Shown: in pieces, positions 36,480 through 46,163 of the stretch
How the letters are laid out: the number at the start of each line of letters is the position of its first letter
Position numbering within the stretch: the stretch's first letter is position 1
NCBI RefSeq assembly: GCF_022836435.1
Contig: NZ_BQXC01000001.1
Coordinates: 202,612-266,611, forward strand
Reading direction: 5' to 3'
Source: Nitrosomonas sp. PY1
GTDB taxonomy: Bacteria; Pseudomonadota; Gammaproteobacteria; Burkholderiales; Nitrosomonadaceae
DNA: 64,000 nt
Translations under genes and position numbers: made by a program
Notes under the pieces: model-generated
Seen by the model: the letters and a program-made list of their open reading frames with translations, nothing else
Databases searched by the model: none
Told to the model about the DNA's origin: nothing

Positions 36480-37421
36480 ATGGTTAACTCGATGCAGCGA
36501 GGATTCGTTTATCTTTGGGCGCTTTATACCGTTGCACTTGCTGGTCTATCGATGGCTGCAGCAGCACATGTCTGGCAAGCAAAATCGCTGCGGGAGAAAG
36601 AAGCGGAGCTGATGTTTATCGGCGAACAATTTCGCCTTGCGATTAAGTCGTATCAAAGTACGGGTACCAAGCAATACCCACAAAAGCTGGAAGATTTAGT
36701 GGAAGATAAGCGTAGCGCGAATGTCGTTCGTCATCTGCGTAAAATCTATGTGGATCCGATAACTAACACGAGCGAATGGGGAATTGTTGAGGAAGAGCCA
36801 CCCAATACTAATCAAAGTGCTACGGCTACCAATAATTCTACTGCTGCCGGAAACAAGACGACGACAGGTACAGCACAAACAGGAAGCTCGAGTGGTTTGG
36901 GCGGTGGAGGTTTAGGAAGTTCTTCTTCGCCCACTAATAATCCTGCAAGCGCAAATAATAATACATTGACATTGGGTGGAGCCGCTGCTGCGACCTCGGG
37001 GAGTACGACTGCTGTGTCTGGCACGGCTTCCACTAACCCTGCATCGAATACGAATAATGCCGCAACTGGAAAGAATATCGGTTCAAGCCTTGGAAAGAGC
37101 TTGGAAAAGAGAGTGACTGGCGTTTATAGTTTATCAGAAAAGAAACCTATCAAAAAAAGTCAGTTTCCAGAGCAATACAAAAAATTCTCCGAAGCGAAAA
37201 CGTATCAAGATTGGCAGTTTGTTTATAAACCTGGAAGCTCAACGGGGGCGGCTACTAGCCCAGCGAAATCGAATACGGGCACTGGTACATCAGCCTCACC
37301 TTTTGCACCGCAAGGAGGAACAGGAACATCTTCTAAATCTTCAGCTTCACCTTTTGGTCAATCATCCGCAAATAAAGAATCAGATTCAGCGAGCGGAGCG
37401 GTTTCGCCATTCGGAAAGTAG
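36480..37421 (+). CDS. Atypical pseudopilin-like protein with long low-complexity tail
   Basis: A 313-residue protein. RG-FVYLWALYTVALAGLSMAA looks like a prepilin site and helix, but position +5 is Trp, not Glu, as in GspK-type tip pseudopilins. A helix similar to the other pseudopilins follows (AELMFIGEQFRLAIKSYQ, YPQKLEDLVED, IYVDPITNTSEWGI). From about residue 105 to 210, and again from 250 to the end, it is Ser/Thr/Asn/Gly/Ala-rich low-complexity sequence with repeated SPF motifs. Between them, TGVYSLSEKKPIKKSQFPEQYKKF resembles the end of a pseudopilin domain. Last gene of the operon; possibly the tip or a regulator of the pseudopilus. Confidence 0.7.
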   Translation: MVNSMQRGFVYLWALYTVALAGLSMAAAAHVWQAKSLREKEAELMFIGEQFRLAIKSYQSTGTKQYPQKLEDLVEDKRSANVVRHLRKIYVDPITNTSEWGIVEEEPPNTNQSATATNNSTAAGNKTTTGTAQTGSSSGLGGGGLGSSSSPTNNPASANNNTLTLGGAAAATSGSTTAVSGTASTNPASNTNNAATGKNIGSSLGKSLEKRVTGVYSLSEKKPIKKSQFPEQYKKFSEAKTYQDWQFVYKPGSSTGAATSPAKSNTGTGTSASPFAPQGGTGTSSKSSASPFGQSSANKESDSASGAVSPFGK

Positions 37422-37460
37422 TTGCGCTTCACTGCTTCTGGTTTCTTGCCAAAACGTTAA

Positions 37461-38519
37461 CTATCTTAACTGTAGGTAGTCTGCATCAGTGATTCTAGAC
37501 CATTCTTTTGCTTTATCTAAAAAAGCTTTTTGACTGTTGATAATTTTACCTGCTAAGGGTGATTTTATGGCTATTTCATTCAATAATTCGTCATTTGCTT
37601 GTTTAAATACTCGCAACACATCATCGGGAAAGGTGCGAATCTTAATATCGTTTTTTTTCTTCATTTCTTGCCATGCTATCGTATTACGGAAGAATGATTC
37701 CGATAACATGTCAAAAGATGCTTCTTTTGCAGCTACTGTGATAATGATCTTGATGTCTTCTGGCAAAGTGTCGAAGCTGCTCTTATTAATGAGAATATGT
37801 AATTCTGCGCCAGGCTCATGCCAGCCAGTATAGTAAAAGGGGGCTATTTTATGGAAGCCTAGTTTTTCATCATTCGCAGGCCCTGCCCATTCAACCGCAT
37901 CAATCGTGCCTCTTTCCAATGAGGTATACAATTCGCCAGGGGGAATACTGACAGGCTTCATACCTACCTTGCTAACGACTTCGCCAGCAAGGCCTGGAAT
38001 GCGCATTTTTAGACCTTTTAAGTCTGAAATCGAATGAATTTCTTTTTTGAACCACCCACCCATTTGCAGATGAGTATTTCCAGCAGGGAATGCTACGATA
38101 TTGTGACGTGCATAGACTTCGTCCAGTAGTTCCAAACCCCCGCCATAATAATACCAAGCATTCATTTCAGTGGGAGTCATGCCAAATGGTGTGGTGGTAA
38201 AGAATGTGGTTGCTGGGTCTTTGCCTTTATAGTAGTACGATGCTGTATGCCCCATTTCGTATGCACCGGAGCGTACCATATCAAAAATTCCTAATGGTGC
38301 TTTGTGTTTGCCGGGTGAATCGACAGTGATTCGCATGCGTCCTGCAGACATTTTTTCAACATTGCCGGCAAAGCGGTGCACGTTGTTGTGAAACATCGGT
38401 GTTCCGTCCGGCCAAGACATTGCTAAGCGCCAATGGAATGTTTGAGCTGATACAGTTGATGAAATGAGCGTTACACAAAAAAACACTACGGATAAAAGTA
38501 AATTTGAGGTAAAACTCAT
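37461..38519 (-). CDS. TRAP transporter substrate-binding protein, DctP family
   Basis: Periplasmic binding protein of 352 residues with a signal peptide (cleavage after about residue 25, VSA-QTF) and the DctP-type fold. Visible are the opening RLAMSWPDGTPMFH, GLKMRIPGLAGEVVSKVG (the conserved Arg that binds the substrate carboxylate) and TIDAVEWAGPANDEKLGF, characteristic of the subgroup binding alpha-keto or mannitol-like acids. No dctQ or dctM genes are adjacent, so it must pair with membrane subunits elsewhere. Convergent with the secretion locus, only 39 nt away, with no clear terminator. Confidence 0.88.
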   Translation of the reverse strand: MSFTSNLLLSVVFFCVTLISSTVSAQTFHWRLAMSWPDGTPMFHNNVHRFAGNVEKMSAGRMRITVDSPGKHKAPLGIFDMVRSGAYEMGHTASYYYKGKDPATTFFTTTPFGMTPTEMNAWYYYGGGLELLDEVYARHNIVAFPAGNTHLQMGGWFKKEIHSISDLKGLKMRIPGLAGEVVSKVGMKPVSIPPGELYTSLERGTIDAVEWAGPANDEKLGFHKIAPFYYTGWHEPGAELHILINKSSFDTLPEDIKIIITVAAKEASFDMLSESFFRNTIAWQEMKKKNDIKIRTFPDDVLRVFKQANDELLNEIAIKSPLAGKIINSQKAFLDKAKEWSRITDADYLQLR

Positions 38520-38588
38520 GACATCAGTGACTCTACCGCTGGTTATGGGTTACTAAGCACGGAACAATCGAGCAAATTACTATGATGA

Positions 38589-40844
38589 TTAAATGATCGC
38601 GTGTTCTTTCTCAAATATTAGTACTACTTTGTCATTTTCATCAATATCTACATTGACTTTGCCACCATTTGCTAAGCGGCCAAATAAAAGTTCATCGGCC
38701 AATGCACTGCGAATAACATCTTGAATGAGCCTTTCCATCGGGCGTGCGCCCATTAATGGATCAAAACCATATTTAGCAAGATATTTACGCAAAGGCTCAC
38801 TGAAAGTCGCTTCAACTTTCTTTTCATGCAACTGTGTTTCAAGTTGAATCAGAAACTTATCGACCACGCATAAGATAGTTTCTTCGCTGAGAGGTGCAAA
38901 TGAGACAATTGCATCAATCCGATTACGGAATTCAGGCGTAAAAAGTTTCTTGATGTCTATCAATTCATCGCCAATTGATTTTGATTGGGTAAATCCGATG
39001 GTGTTTTTTGTTAAGGCTTCTGCACCGGCATTTGTTGTCATGATAATGATGACATTACGAAAATCCGATTTTCGCCCATTATTGTCCGTTAACGTTCCAT
39101 AATCCATGACTTGCAATAAAATATTGAAGATATCGGTATGCGCTTTTTCAATTTCGTCTAAAAGCAATACAGAATGAGGGTGCTTGTTTATAGCTTCGGT
39201 TAGTAATCCACCTTGGTCGTAGCCTACATAACCAGGTGGAGCGCCAATTAGCCGTGATACGGCGTGTCGCTCCATATACTCTGACATGTCGAAACGATGC
39301 AAGTGGATACCTAGAGCATATGATAGTTGCCGAGCTACTTCGGTTTTGCCGACACCTGTTGGGCCTGAAAATAAGAATGAGCCGACTGGTTTTTGTGGAT
39401 TTCCCAGTCCACTCCTCGACATTTTGATTGCCGAAGCAAGCGAATTGATCGCGCTATCTTGTCCGAATACAATTGCTTTCATATCGCGCTCCAATGTTTT
39501 TAATTTATTGCGATCATTGGTAGAGATATTTTGTGGTGGAATGCGTGCGATCTTGGCAACTACATTCTCAATTTCAGTTTTTCCGATAATCCGGCGTTGC
39601 CGGGATTTTGGTAATATTCGTTGAACAGCACCGGCTTCATCTAATACGTCAATTGCTTTGTCCGGCAAATGCCGATCATTGATATAGCGAGCCGAGAGTT
39701 CAGCTGCTGATACCAATGCACTGTATGTATATTTTATCTTATGATGTTGTTCGTATCGTGACTTGAGTCCACGTAGAATGGCTACTGTTTCGTCAACGCT
39801 TGGTTCATGAATTTCAACCTGTTGAAAGCGTCGCGATAGAGCGCGATCTTTCTCGAAAATCCCGCGATACTCATTATAAGTAGTGGCCCCGATACAGCGT
39901 AATTGCCCTGAGTTTAGGATGGGTTTTAAGAGATTAGATGCGTCCAATACTCCGCCTGATGCTGCTCCAGCGCCAATTAAAGTATGTATTTCATCAATAA
40001 ATAAGATAGCAAAAGGATTATCAGTTAGCTGTTTTAACAATGTTTTTAATCGTTGTTCAAAATCACCACGATATTTTGTGCCAGCAAGCAGAGCTCCCAT
40101 ATCCAGCGCATAAATTTGATGCTTTAAGAGCAAGTCCGGAACATTTTCTTCAACAATGCGTTTTGCCAAACCTTCTGCAATGGCAGTTTTTCCGACCCCT
40201 GCTTCTCCGACTAATAATGGGTTATTTTTACGACGACGGCATAATGTTTGTATGACGCGCTCAATCTCCTTTTCTCGTCCGACTAGCGGATCTATTTTAT
40301 TCAATAGTGCTTGATAATTCAGATTGATGGTGTAGTTTTCGAGTAATCCAGAAGAATTGGAATCTTGCTCGCTATCTGCTTCATTTGCAGCTTTTGCATT
40401 GTTTTCTTGTGGTACTTTGCGGATATTATGTGAAATGTAATTGACTACATCTAAGCGCGTTATTCCCCTTTGTTCCAGAAAATAAACGGCATGTGAGTCT
40501 TTTTCGCCGAAAATAGATACTAAAACATTGGCACCGGTAACCTCTTTTTTGCCGGATGACTGAACATGGAGTATGGCTCTTTGAATGACGCGTTGAAAAC
40601 CCAGTGTGGGTTGCGTATCTACATCATCATTACCACTAATGATGGGAGTGTGACGCGCAATATGGTCTGTCAATGCAGCACGAAGATCAGCGATATCTAC
40701 CAAACAAGCATTTAATACCTCGACAGCACTTGTGTTGTCTAACATTGCCAGCAGTAGATGTTCAACAGTGATAAATTCATATCTCTTCTGTCTGGATTCT
40801 ACAAATGCCATATGCAAACTAACTTCTAAATCAGGGGCGATCAT
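38589..40844 (-). CDS. clpA: ATP-dependent Clp protease ATP-binding subunit ClpA
   Basis: AAA+ unfoldase of 751 residues that feeds substrates to ClpP. There is an N-domain (1-145), first AAA module with [15 protein letters not shown] (about 215) and [13 protein letters not shown], second module with [14 protein letters not shown] (about 493), [23 protein letters not shown] and the C-terminal D2-small domain with [17 protein letters not shown]. The absence of a ClpB-type middle coiled coil, and the clpS gene 1 nt upstream, identify ClpA. No clpP is adjacent. Confidence 0.97.
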   Translation of the reverse strand: MIAPDLEVSLHMAFVESRQKRYEFITVEHLLLAMLDNTSAVEVLNACLVDIADLRAALTDHIARHTPIISGNDDVDTQPTLGFQRVIQRAILHVQSSGKKEVTGANVLVSIFGEKDSHAVYFLEQRGITRLDVVNYISHNIRKVPQENNAKAANEADSEQDSNSSGLLENYTINLNYQALLNKIDPLVGREKEIERVIQTLCRRRKNNPLLVGEAGVGKTAIAEGLAKRIVEENVPDLLLKHQIYALDMGALLAGTKYRGDFEQRLKTLLKQLTDNPFAILFIDEIHTLIGAGAASGGVLDASNLLKPILNSGQLRCIGATTYNEYRGIFEKDRALSRRFQQVEIHEPSVDETVAILRGLKSRYEQHHKIKYTYSALVSAAELSARYINDRHLPDKAIDVLDEAGAVQRILPKSRQRRIIGKTEIENVVAKIARIPPQNISTNDRNKLKTLERDMKAIVFGQDSAINSLASAIKMSRSGLGNPQKPVGSFLFSGPTGVGKTEVARQLSYALGIHLHRFDMSEYMERHAVSRLIGAPPGYVGYDQGGLLTEAINKHPHSVLLLDEIEKAHTDIFNILLQVMDYGTLTDNNGRKSDFRNVIIIMTTNAGAEALTKNTIGFTQSKSIGDELIDIKKLFTPEFRNRIDAIVSFAPLSEETILCVVDKFLIQLETQLHEKKVEATFSEPLRKYLAKYGFDPLMGARPMERLIQDVIRSALADELLFGRLANGGKVNVDIDENDKVVLIFEKEHAII

Positions 40845-40845
40845 A

Positions 40846-41166
40846 TTAATTTTTCTCCATTACACACTTTAGTGGATGCTGGTTTTTTCTGGCAAAATCA
40901 ATTACCTGCTTAACCTTGGTGCTTGCAATATCGCTGGTATAAACACCACATACACCTACTCCTTCGGTATGTACTTTTAACATTACACGAATTGCCTGTT
41001 CTTGATTCATTGAAAAGAATCGTGTTAACACTTCAATAACAAATTCCATCGGGGTGTAGTCATCATTTAATAATAATATTTTATAGAGTGGAGGAATTTT
41101 TTCTTTAGATTTTTCCTGCTGCTGTTTAAGTCTTAGTGTGGCAGTTTCCAGTTTCTGTTCTGTCAT
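40846..41166 (-). CDS. clpS: ATP-dependent Clp protease adaptor ClpS
   Basis: N-degron adaptor that delivers N-end-rule substrates to ClpA. At 106 residues it has the core motif [37 protein letters not shown] and the terminal helix; the flexible N-terminal tail needed for ClpA delivery is present (about 25 residues). It is separated from clpA by one base, so they form one operon. Confidence 0.96.
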   Translation of the reverse strand: MTEQKLETATLRLKQQQEKSKEKIPPLYKILLLNDDYTPMEFVIEVLTRFFSMNQEQAIRVMLKVHTEGVGVCGVYTSDIASTKVKQVIDFARKNQHPLKCVMEKN

Positions 41167-41319
41167 AAATATAAAATAAATAATATTTTTTTATTATTTT
41201 GCTAAACAAATTAGTATAAAGTACATTGTTATCTTCATATTTGAAGATTACGAGAAAATTTTTAAATAGCTTTTTAGTAAAGATAGACGTAATATTTTTA
41301 ACAAATACACTGTAATCGC

Positions 41320-41348
41320 TTGACTTTAACGCTGAATTTGCGTAAAAC
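41320..41348 (+). promoter_or_regulatory. Predicted sigma-70 promoter of the cold-shock gene
   Basis: TTGACT (41320-41325), 17-nt spacer, TAAAAC (41343-41348). Transcription from here would give a 5' leader of about 105 nt before ATG 41459, in line with the long thermosensing leaders of cspA-type mRNAs. Prediction from sequence only. Confidence 0.5.
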
Positions 41349-41458
41349 TGCACGTGGCGTTTGGCTTCGAGTTCTCTGCGGTACTGACATCAACCGTTAT
41401 AGTCTTGAAATTCAAATAGTATTAGGGTTTCCGGCCCAGTTTTTTATAGGAAGTAGAA

Positions 41459-41662
41459 ATGGCAACAGGTACAGTAAAATGGTTTAATGATTCTAAAGGT
41501 TTTGGTTTTATTACTCCTGATGATGGTAGCGAGGATTTATTCGCGCACTTTTCAGCAATCAATATGTCTGGGTTTAAAACTCTCAAGGAAGGCCAGAAAG
41601 TTAGTTTTGACGTTACACAAGGGCCAAAAGGAAAACAAGCCTCTAATATCCAATCCGTTTAA
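41459..41662 (+). CDS. Cold-shock protein, CspA family
   Basis: A 67-residue single cold-shock domain: [19 protein letters not shown] (RNP1), DLFAHFSAI (RNP2), EGQKVSFDV and [10 protein letters not shown]. An RNA chaperone/antiterminator. The ribosome binding site AGGAAG lies 6 nt before the ATG. The paralogue (CspA, CspD or CspE equivalent) cannot be told. Confidence 0.96.
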   Translation: MATGTVKWFNDSKGFGFITPDDGSEDLFAHFSAINMSGFKTLKEGQKVSFDVTQGPKGKQASNIQSV

Positions 41663-41753
41663 CTACTTGTTCAAATATGAAAACTGGCGTCGGCTGAATT
41701 TAAGTTTTTTATTTTAGGGTTAACGCAGAAGTCATAAAGATTTGTAGGAAATT

Positions 41754-41785
41754 AACCTCTTGTTCAAAGAACAAGAGGTTTTTTA
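41754..41785. terminator. Intrinsic terminator between csp and icd
   Basis: A perfect 12-bp stem, AACCTCTTGTTC (41754-41765) and GAACAAGAGGTT (41769-41780), 3-nt loop AAA, then TTTT on the plus strand. It ends the cold-shock transcript and may also serve the convergent icd gene. Confidence 0.9.
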
Positions 41786-41836
41786 TGCGATTGTGCAATA
41801 GCGATAAATAAAGGTATTTCAAAATATGCCTATGTT

Positions 41837-43087
41837 TTATCTCATTTGATCAATTATTTCGTCACCGAATGCAGAGCTGGAAACTTCTCGAGAATTTTCC
41901 ATGTGTCTCGCAAAGTCATAAGTTACAACTTTGTTTTGAATAGCCTTCTCCATTGCCTTGGTTAAGGTATCCGCAGCTTCTATCCATCCTATATGTCGCA
42001 GCATCATTTCTGCAGATAGAATGATTGAGCCGGGATTGACCTGATTTTTACCTGCATATTTAGGAGCCGTGCCATGAGTTGCCTCAAATATGGCGATTGA
42101 ATCGCTTAAGTTAGCTCCAGGTGCGATTCCTATTCCTCCGACTTGAGCTGCCAAAGCATCAGAAATGTAATCTCCATTCAAATTGAGCGTGGCGATAACG
42201 TCAGATTCCTCTGGTCTTAGCAGAACTTGTTGCAAGAAAGCATCAGCAATTACATCCTTGATGATAATTTCACCGTATTTCTTGGGTAATTTCATCCATG
42301 GACCACCATCCAGTAATTCTGCACCAAATTCCTTAGCAGCTAGGTCATACCCCCATTTTTTAAAGCCACCCTCGGTAAACTTCATAATATTTCCCTTGTG
42401 AACCAAAGTAACGGACCGTCTTTGATTATCGATAGCATATTGAATAGCCCTTCGAACAAGTCGTTCTGTACCCTCTTTTGAGACAGGCTTGATGCCAATA
42501 GCTGAAGTTTCCGGGAATCGTATCTTGGTTACTTTCATTTCATTAATCAAAAAATCGATAATTTTATGAGAGGATGATGTTTCAGCTTCCCATTCAATGC
42601 CAGCATAGATGTCTTCAGAATTTTCCCGGAAAATTACCATATTAGTTTTTTCGGGGTGTTTGAGTGGGCTGGGAACGCCATTGAAATAACGCACTGGCCG
42701 TAAGCAAACATATAGATCTAATTGTTGTCGCAGCGCGACATTAATCGAGCGGATACCTCCGCCAATCGGAGTTGTTAATGGGCCTTTTATAGATACTACA
42801 AATTCTTTTGCTGCAGTTAGAGTTTCTTCAGGTAACCACGCATCAGATCCATAGATTTTTGTGGCTTTCTCTCCGGCGTAGATTTCCATCCATGCGATTT
42901 TACGCTGCCCAGAATAGGCCTGATCTACGGCTGCATCAACCACCTTTCGCATGACAGGTGTAATATCTACACCAATACCGTCGCCCTCGATAAATGAAAT
43001 AATAGGATTGTTGGGTACATTGAGTGTACCGTCAGTATTGACTTGGATTTTTTTACCATTAGCGGGTATTTTTATATGTTGGTACAT
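41837..43087 (-). CDS. icd: Isocitrate dehydrogenase (NADP+)
   Basis: TCA-cycle enzyme of 416 residues, isocitrate to 2-oxoglutarate. It has [19 protein letters not shown] sequence at the N-terminus, the substrate serine region [71 protein letters not shown] and [12 protein letters not shown]. This is the prokaryotic homodimeric type with the phosphorylatable Ser in RSxNVALR. Start ATG 43087. Confidence 0.97.
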   Translation of the reverse strand: MYQHIKIPANGKKIQVNTDGTLNVPNNPIISFIEGDGIGVDITPVMRKVVDAAVDQAYSGQRKIAWMEIYAGEKATKIYGSDAWLPEETLTAAKEFVVSIKGPLTTPIGGGIRSINVALRQQLDLYVCLRPVRYFNGVPSPLKHPEKTNMVIFRENSEDIYAGIEWEAETSSSHKIIDFLINEMKVTKIRFPETSAIGIKPVSKEGTERLVRRAIQYAIDNQRRSVTLVHKGNIMKFTEGGFKKWGYDLAAKEFGAELLDGGPWMKLPKKYGEIIIKDVIADAFLQQVLLRPEESDVIATLNLNGDYISDALAAQVGGIGIAPGANLSDSIAIFEATHGTAPKYAGKNQVNPGSIILSAEMMLRHIGWIEAADTLTKAMEKAIQNKVVTYDFARHMENSREVSSSAFGDEIIDQMR

Positions 43088-43308
43088 TTTTGAAATCCTA
43101 TGGAAATTATGGTGATACTTAAACTAATATGCTGATAACTAGACACCTAGTAGGATAAATTGCTTTATTTATACATTATTATATTTTGTATGAACAGAGA
43201 ATTGTTTCATTATCTATCTCAATCAGTTCAAATTTATTCGTTTACTTCTTCGTAAGAATGACGTAAATATTCTTGATGTGCAACTCAATTGCTGTTTTTT
43301 ATAATTCG

Positions 43309-44355
43309 ATGAACTTACAGATTCTTATACCGAATCTTTTTTGGCCGGATAGCTCTCAACCTGAGATTTATGGTGATTTATCACTTTCTGGGTTGGAGAA
43401 AATACTATCAAAAAGTGAGAAAAGTATTTATCCATCAGAGACCTTAGAAGCGTGGCTTTGTAAATCATTTCATGTCGATAAGCAGAAATGTGATTGGCCT
43501 ATTGCGCCTATTATGGTGCAAAACGATAGCATGAATTCTATTTTGCCAAATTCGGATTTCTGGATGCGTGCAGATCCTGTTCATTTACGCATTGAACAGA
43601 ATCATATTATGTTGGCCGATAGTCAGATTTTTAAAATCTCAAAAGAGGAATCGCAGCAATTTGTGCAAACTATTAACCGCTGCCTCAATAATGAGAGAGT
43701 TCTTATACTACCATTGCAATCTGATCGTTGGTATCTGCGTTGTTCCGAAGCGCCAGAGCTTGAAACGTTTCTCTTAAGTGACGTAACTTGTAGAAATATC
43801 AATGACCACTTGCCAATTGGCAATCAGAGCGTTGTTTGGCATAAGATTTTTAATGAGATTCAAATGATATTGCATGATCACCCAATGAATCAGGCACGAG
43901 AATCTAGGGGGGAATTGGCGATCAATAGCGTTTGGTTTTGGGGGGGAGGGGTTATGCCTGAAGCCAGAATTGAATCTATCTTCAGTCATGCTTGGGGTAA
44001 TCATGAATTTCTTAGAGCGCTAGCATTCTACAGTAACGCAGCGTGGAAAGAAGTGCCTATGAATGGCGAAGATTTTTTACAAAATATTACAGCAGGTGAC
44101 CACTTAATTATATTGGATGCTTTGTATGGTAAAGCTCAGTATAGAGATGCTTATGGATGGCGCGAAAGTTTGAAAAAAATGGAAATAGACTGGTTCACGC
44201 CACTGTATAGTGCACTGGAAGCAAAGAAGATTAATCAGCTTATTTTGACAACTTTGGATTCTACTGTAACTAGAAGTTTCTTTATTACAACAAGTGATTT
44301 GTGGAAATTTTGGCGCAAGATAAAACCAATGGCTTCTTTATCAGCATCGGCGTAG
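43309..44355 (+). CDS. RpfE-like/COG4255 conserved protein
   Basis: A 348-residue protein that I associate, with moderate confidence, with betaproteobacterial proteins labelled RpfE-type regulatory or phosphoglycerate-mutase-like (COG4255). Visible conserved-looking blocks are LIPNLFWP at the N-terminus, DSxLRADPVHLR-like MRADPVHLRIEQ, RWYLRCSEAPELET, NEIQMILHDHPMNQARE and NSVWFWGGGVMP. No signal peptide or membrane helix. ATG 43309 matches the expected MNLQILIPNLFWP start; an ATG at 43276 and a TTG at 43273, both in frame, would add 11-12 residues. No adjacent recJ or other informative partner. Biochemical role unknown. Confidence 0.65.
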   Translation: MNLQILIPNLFWPDSSQPEIYGDLSLSGLEKILSKSEKSIYPSETLEAWLCKSFHVDKQKCDWPIAPIMVQNDSMNSILPNSDFWMRADPVHLRIEQNHIMLADSQIFKISKEESQQFVQTINRCLNNERVLILPLQSDRWYLRCSEAPELETFLLSDVTCRNINDHLPIGNQSVVWHKIFNEIQMILHDHPMNQARESRGELAINSVWFWGGGVMPEARIESIFSHAWGNHEFLRALAFYSNAAWKEVPMNGEDFLQNITAGDHLIILDALYGKAQYRDAYGWRESLKKMEIDWFTPLYSALEAKKINQLILTTLDSTVTRSFFITTSDLWKFWRKIKPMASLSASA

Positions 44356-44467
44356 CACCTAAAATAAGTGAAATAACAGCAGAAAGGCGCTTTAAATGAG
44401 CTCCTGATATTTAAAAGAGGAACTCATAATACCAGTATTCGGAATGTAAAAATAATGAGGGGTATCC

Positions 44468-45976
44468 ATGCAAAAGTTTTCTTTAATCCAAAATATTAAG
44501 TCTTATCTATTCGCAAGTACGGTTTTTTTACTTGCGTGCGGATTAATGGTTATTACTCATTTTTTCAATGGAATTGAGCAACATTGGTCGATGATTCTGT
44601 TGGGGTGCTTAATTTTGTTACAGGCGATTGTAATTTATCAAATCGCCGAAAGGGAAAAAAGCATTAGTAGTTTTTCTGAGCAATTATTAGTTACCAAGGA
44701 AAGATTAACTAACGAAATGAAGCATCGCTTGTGGGCCGAAAAAACAGTATCGGAAGGTAAAATAAAATCTCTTTACATTGATGAAAATTTTCCTGTTATG
44801 TTGGCTTACTTCAATGCCGAATTGAGATGTCGTTATCACAACAGAATTTTTCGTCGCTGGTTTGGATTGAGATCGGATCAGATTGACGGTAAGCTTCTGA
44901 CCGAATTTTCAAATGAGGGCTTTTTTCTCGATATTCGTAATTGCGCTAAAGAGATTTTTACAGGAAAGACTATTCATTATGAACGTACTCTTAAATCAAC
45001 TAAGGGATTTCCTTATATCTTTACTGAGCAATTTGTCCCTCATCTCGATAGCAAAGGAAAAGTAGTCGGGTTTTATACGATACATACGCCTTTTGCACAG
45101 GAAAAAAGTCGTATTTCATTGAAGAAGGGTGAGCAAACCGCTCATAAAACAGAGCCTGACCGTGTTTCTCAGGTAACGGTTAATGATACGCAAAAAAAGC
45201 AATCACCGGTGCTGCGGCCTGCTTCGGATACAACAATCGCTACTCGCGTTGCTCAAGCTATTAAAGAAGGAGAGTTTAATCTTTTCTTTCAGGATATTAA
45301 ATCGATCAAAGCGAGCGATGTATTGCCAATGCACCATGAAATTTTGATTCGTATGGGTGAGGAAGAAAACAGTCAAATGCCGCCAGGTTCGTTTCTTCCT
45401 TTTGTTGAACAATTTAAGCTCATGCCACAGCTCGACCGATGGGTGGTTAATCATATTATTAAATGGTTATCTAATAGCGCCGCTGCAAATCATGTTTTTT
45501 GTTTAAATATTGCAAAGGATACTTTTAACGACGGAAGTTTTCCGGGGTTTGTGCAGATTCAACTGCAAAAAATGAATGTGCCGGCATCAAGCCTTTGTTT
45601 TGAAATAGAAGCCATCGATGTGCAAGACCAAAAACCACAAGTTATCGCTTTCACAAAGAAAGTAAGTCAAATAGGATGCCTCATAACGTTATGTAGTTTC
45701 ACCCAAGATTCAGATTTAGTTAAATTACTAGGTGACATGAAAGTGAATTATATTAAAATTGATGGCAGCTTAGTATGCAACATATTGCGCGATGAGGAGG
45801 ATTTCAAGGAGGTGCTTGCTATTAATAAATTAGCGCACGAGCGTGGAATTAAAACAATTGCTGAGCTGGTTGAAACAGATGATATCGTAGCTAAATTAAA
45901 TGAGATTGGAGTGGATTATATGCAAGGATTTGGTGTGGCTAAGGTACAACCTTTCGAAGAGCTTAACCCTTTATAG
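44468..45976 (+). CDS. Membrane PAS-EAL protein with degenerate EAL domain
   Basis: A 502-residue protein with two N-terminal membrane helices (about 13-33 and 40-60), a coiled coil, a PAS domain (about 100-200; YFNAELRCRYHNRIFRRWFG) and a C-terminal EAL domain (about 255-495). The EAL motif is HEILIRM (the Glu is kept), and FCLNIA, YIKIDGSLV, IAELVET and MQGFGVAKVQPF are kept. The second glutamate of the E-x-x-E motif is Ala (FEIEAID) and the DDFG metal-binding pair is replaced by CS (TLCSFTQ). Loss of these residues predicts no phosphodiesterase activity, so it is probably a c-di-GMP-binding effector or structural sensor. Confidence 0.85.
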   Translation: MQKFSLIQNIKSYLFASTVFLLACGLMVITHFFNGIEQHWSMILLGCLILLQAIVIYQIAEREKSISSFSEQLLVTKERLTNEMKHRLWAEKTVSEGKIKSLYIDENFPVMLAYFNAELRCRYHNRIFRRWFGLRSDQIDGKLLTEFSNEGFFLDIRNCAKEIFTGKTIHYERTLKSTKGFPYIFTEQFVPHLDSKGKVVGFYTIHTPFAQEKSRISLKKGEQTAHKTEPDRVSQVTVNDTQKKQSPVLRPASDTTIATRVAQAIKEGEFNLFFQDIKSIKASDVLPMHHEILIRMGEEENSQMPPGSFLPFVEQFKLMPQLDRWVVNHIIKWLSNSAAANHVFCLNIAKDTFNDGSFPGFVQIQLQKMNVPASSLCFEIEAIDVQDQKPQVIAFTKKVSQIGCLITLCSFTQDSDLVKLLGDMKVNYIKIDGSLVCNILRDEEDFKEVLAINKLAHERGIKTIAELVETDDIVAKLNEIGVDYMQGFGVAKVQPFEELNPL

Positions 45977-46024
45977 TTTTTTGATTTGGCGCGCATTTTT
46001 GTGAAGATTGAAATAGACTGGCTT

Positions 46025-46051
46025 TTTAATCGTGCTCACAGCACGATTAAA
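46025..46051. repeat. Perfect 12-bp hairpin between EAL gene and sigma-factor gene
   Basis: TTTAATCGTGCT (46025-46036) and its exact reverse complement AGCACGATTAAA (46040-46051), 3-nt loop. No T-tract follows on either strand, so it is a weak terminator candidate; it could also be a binding dyad upstream of the sigma-factor gene. Confidence 0.5.
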
Positions 46052-46163
46052 TAAAATCTAAATAGAGTCAATGCTATTTCTTAGCTAAAATGACTGAGTA
46101 ACAAATGTGCTACAGAATTGAATTTAACTCAGGTATTTTGAATAAAAACATAAAGGCTACGCT

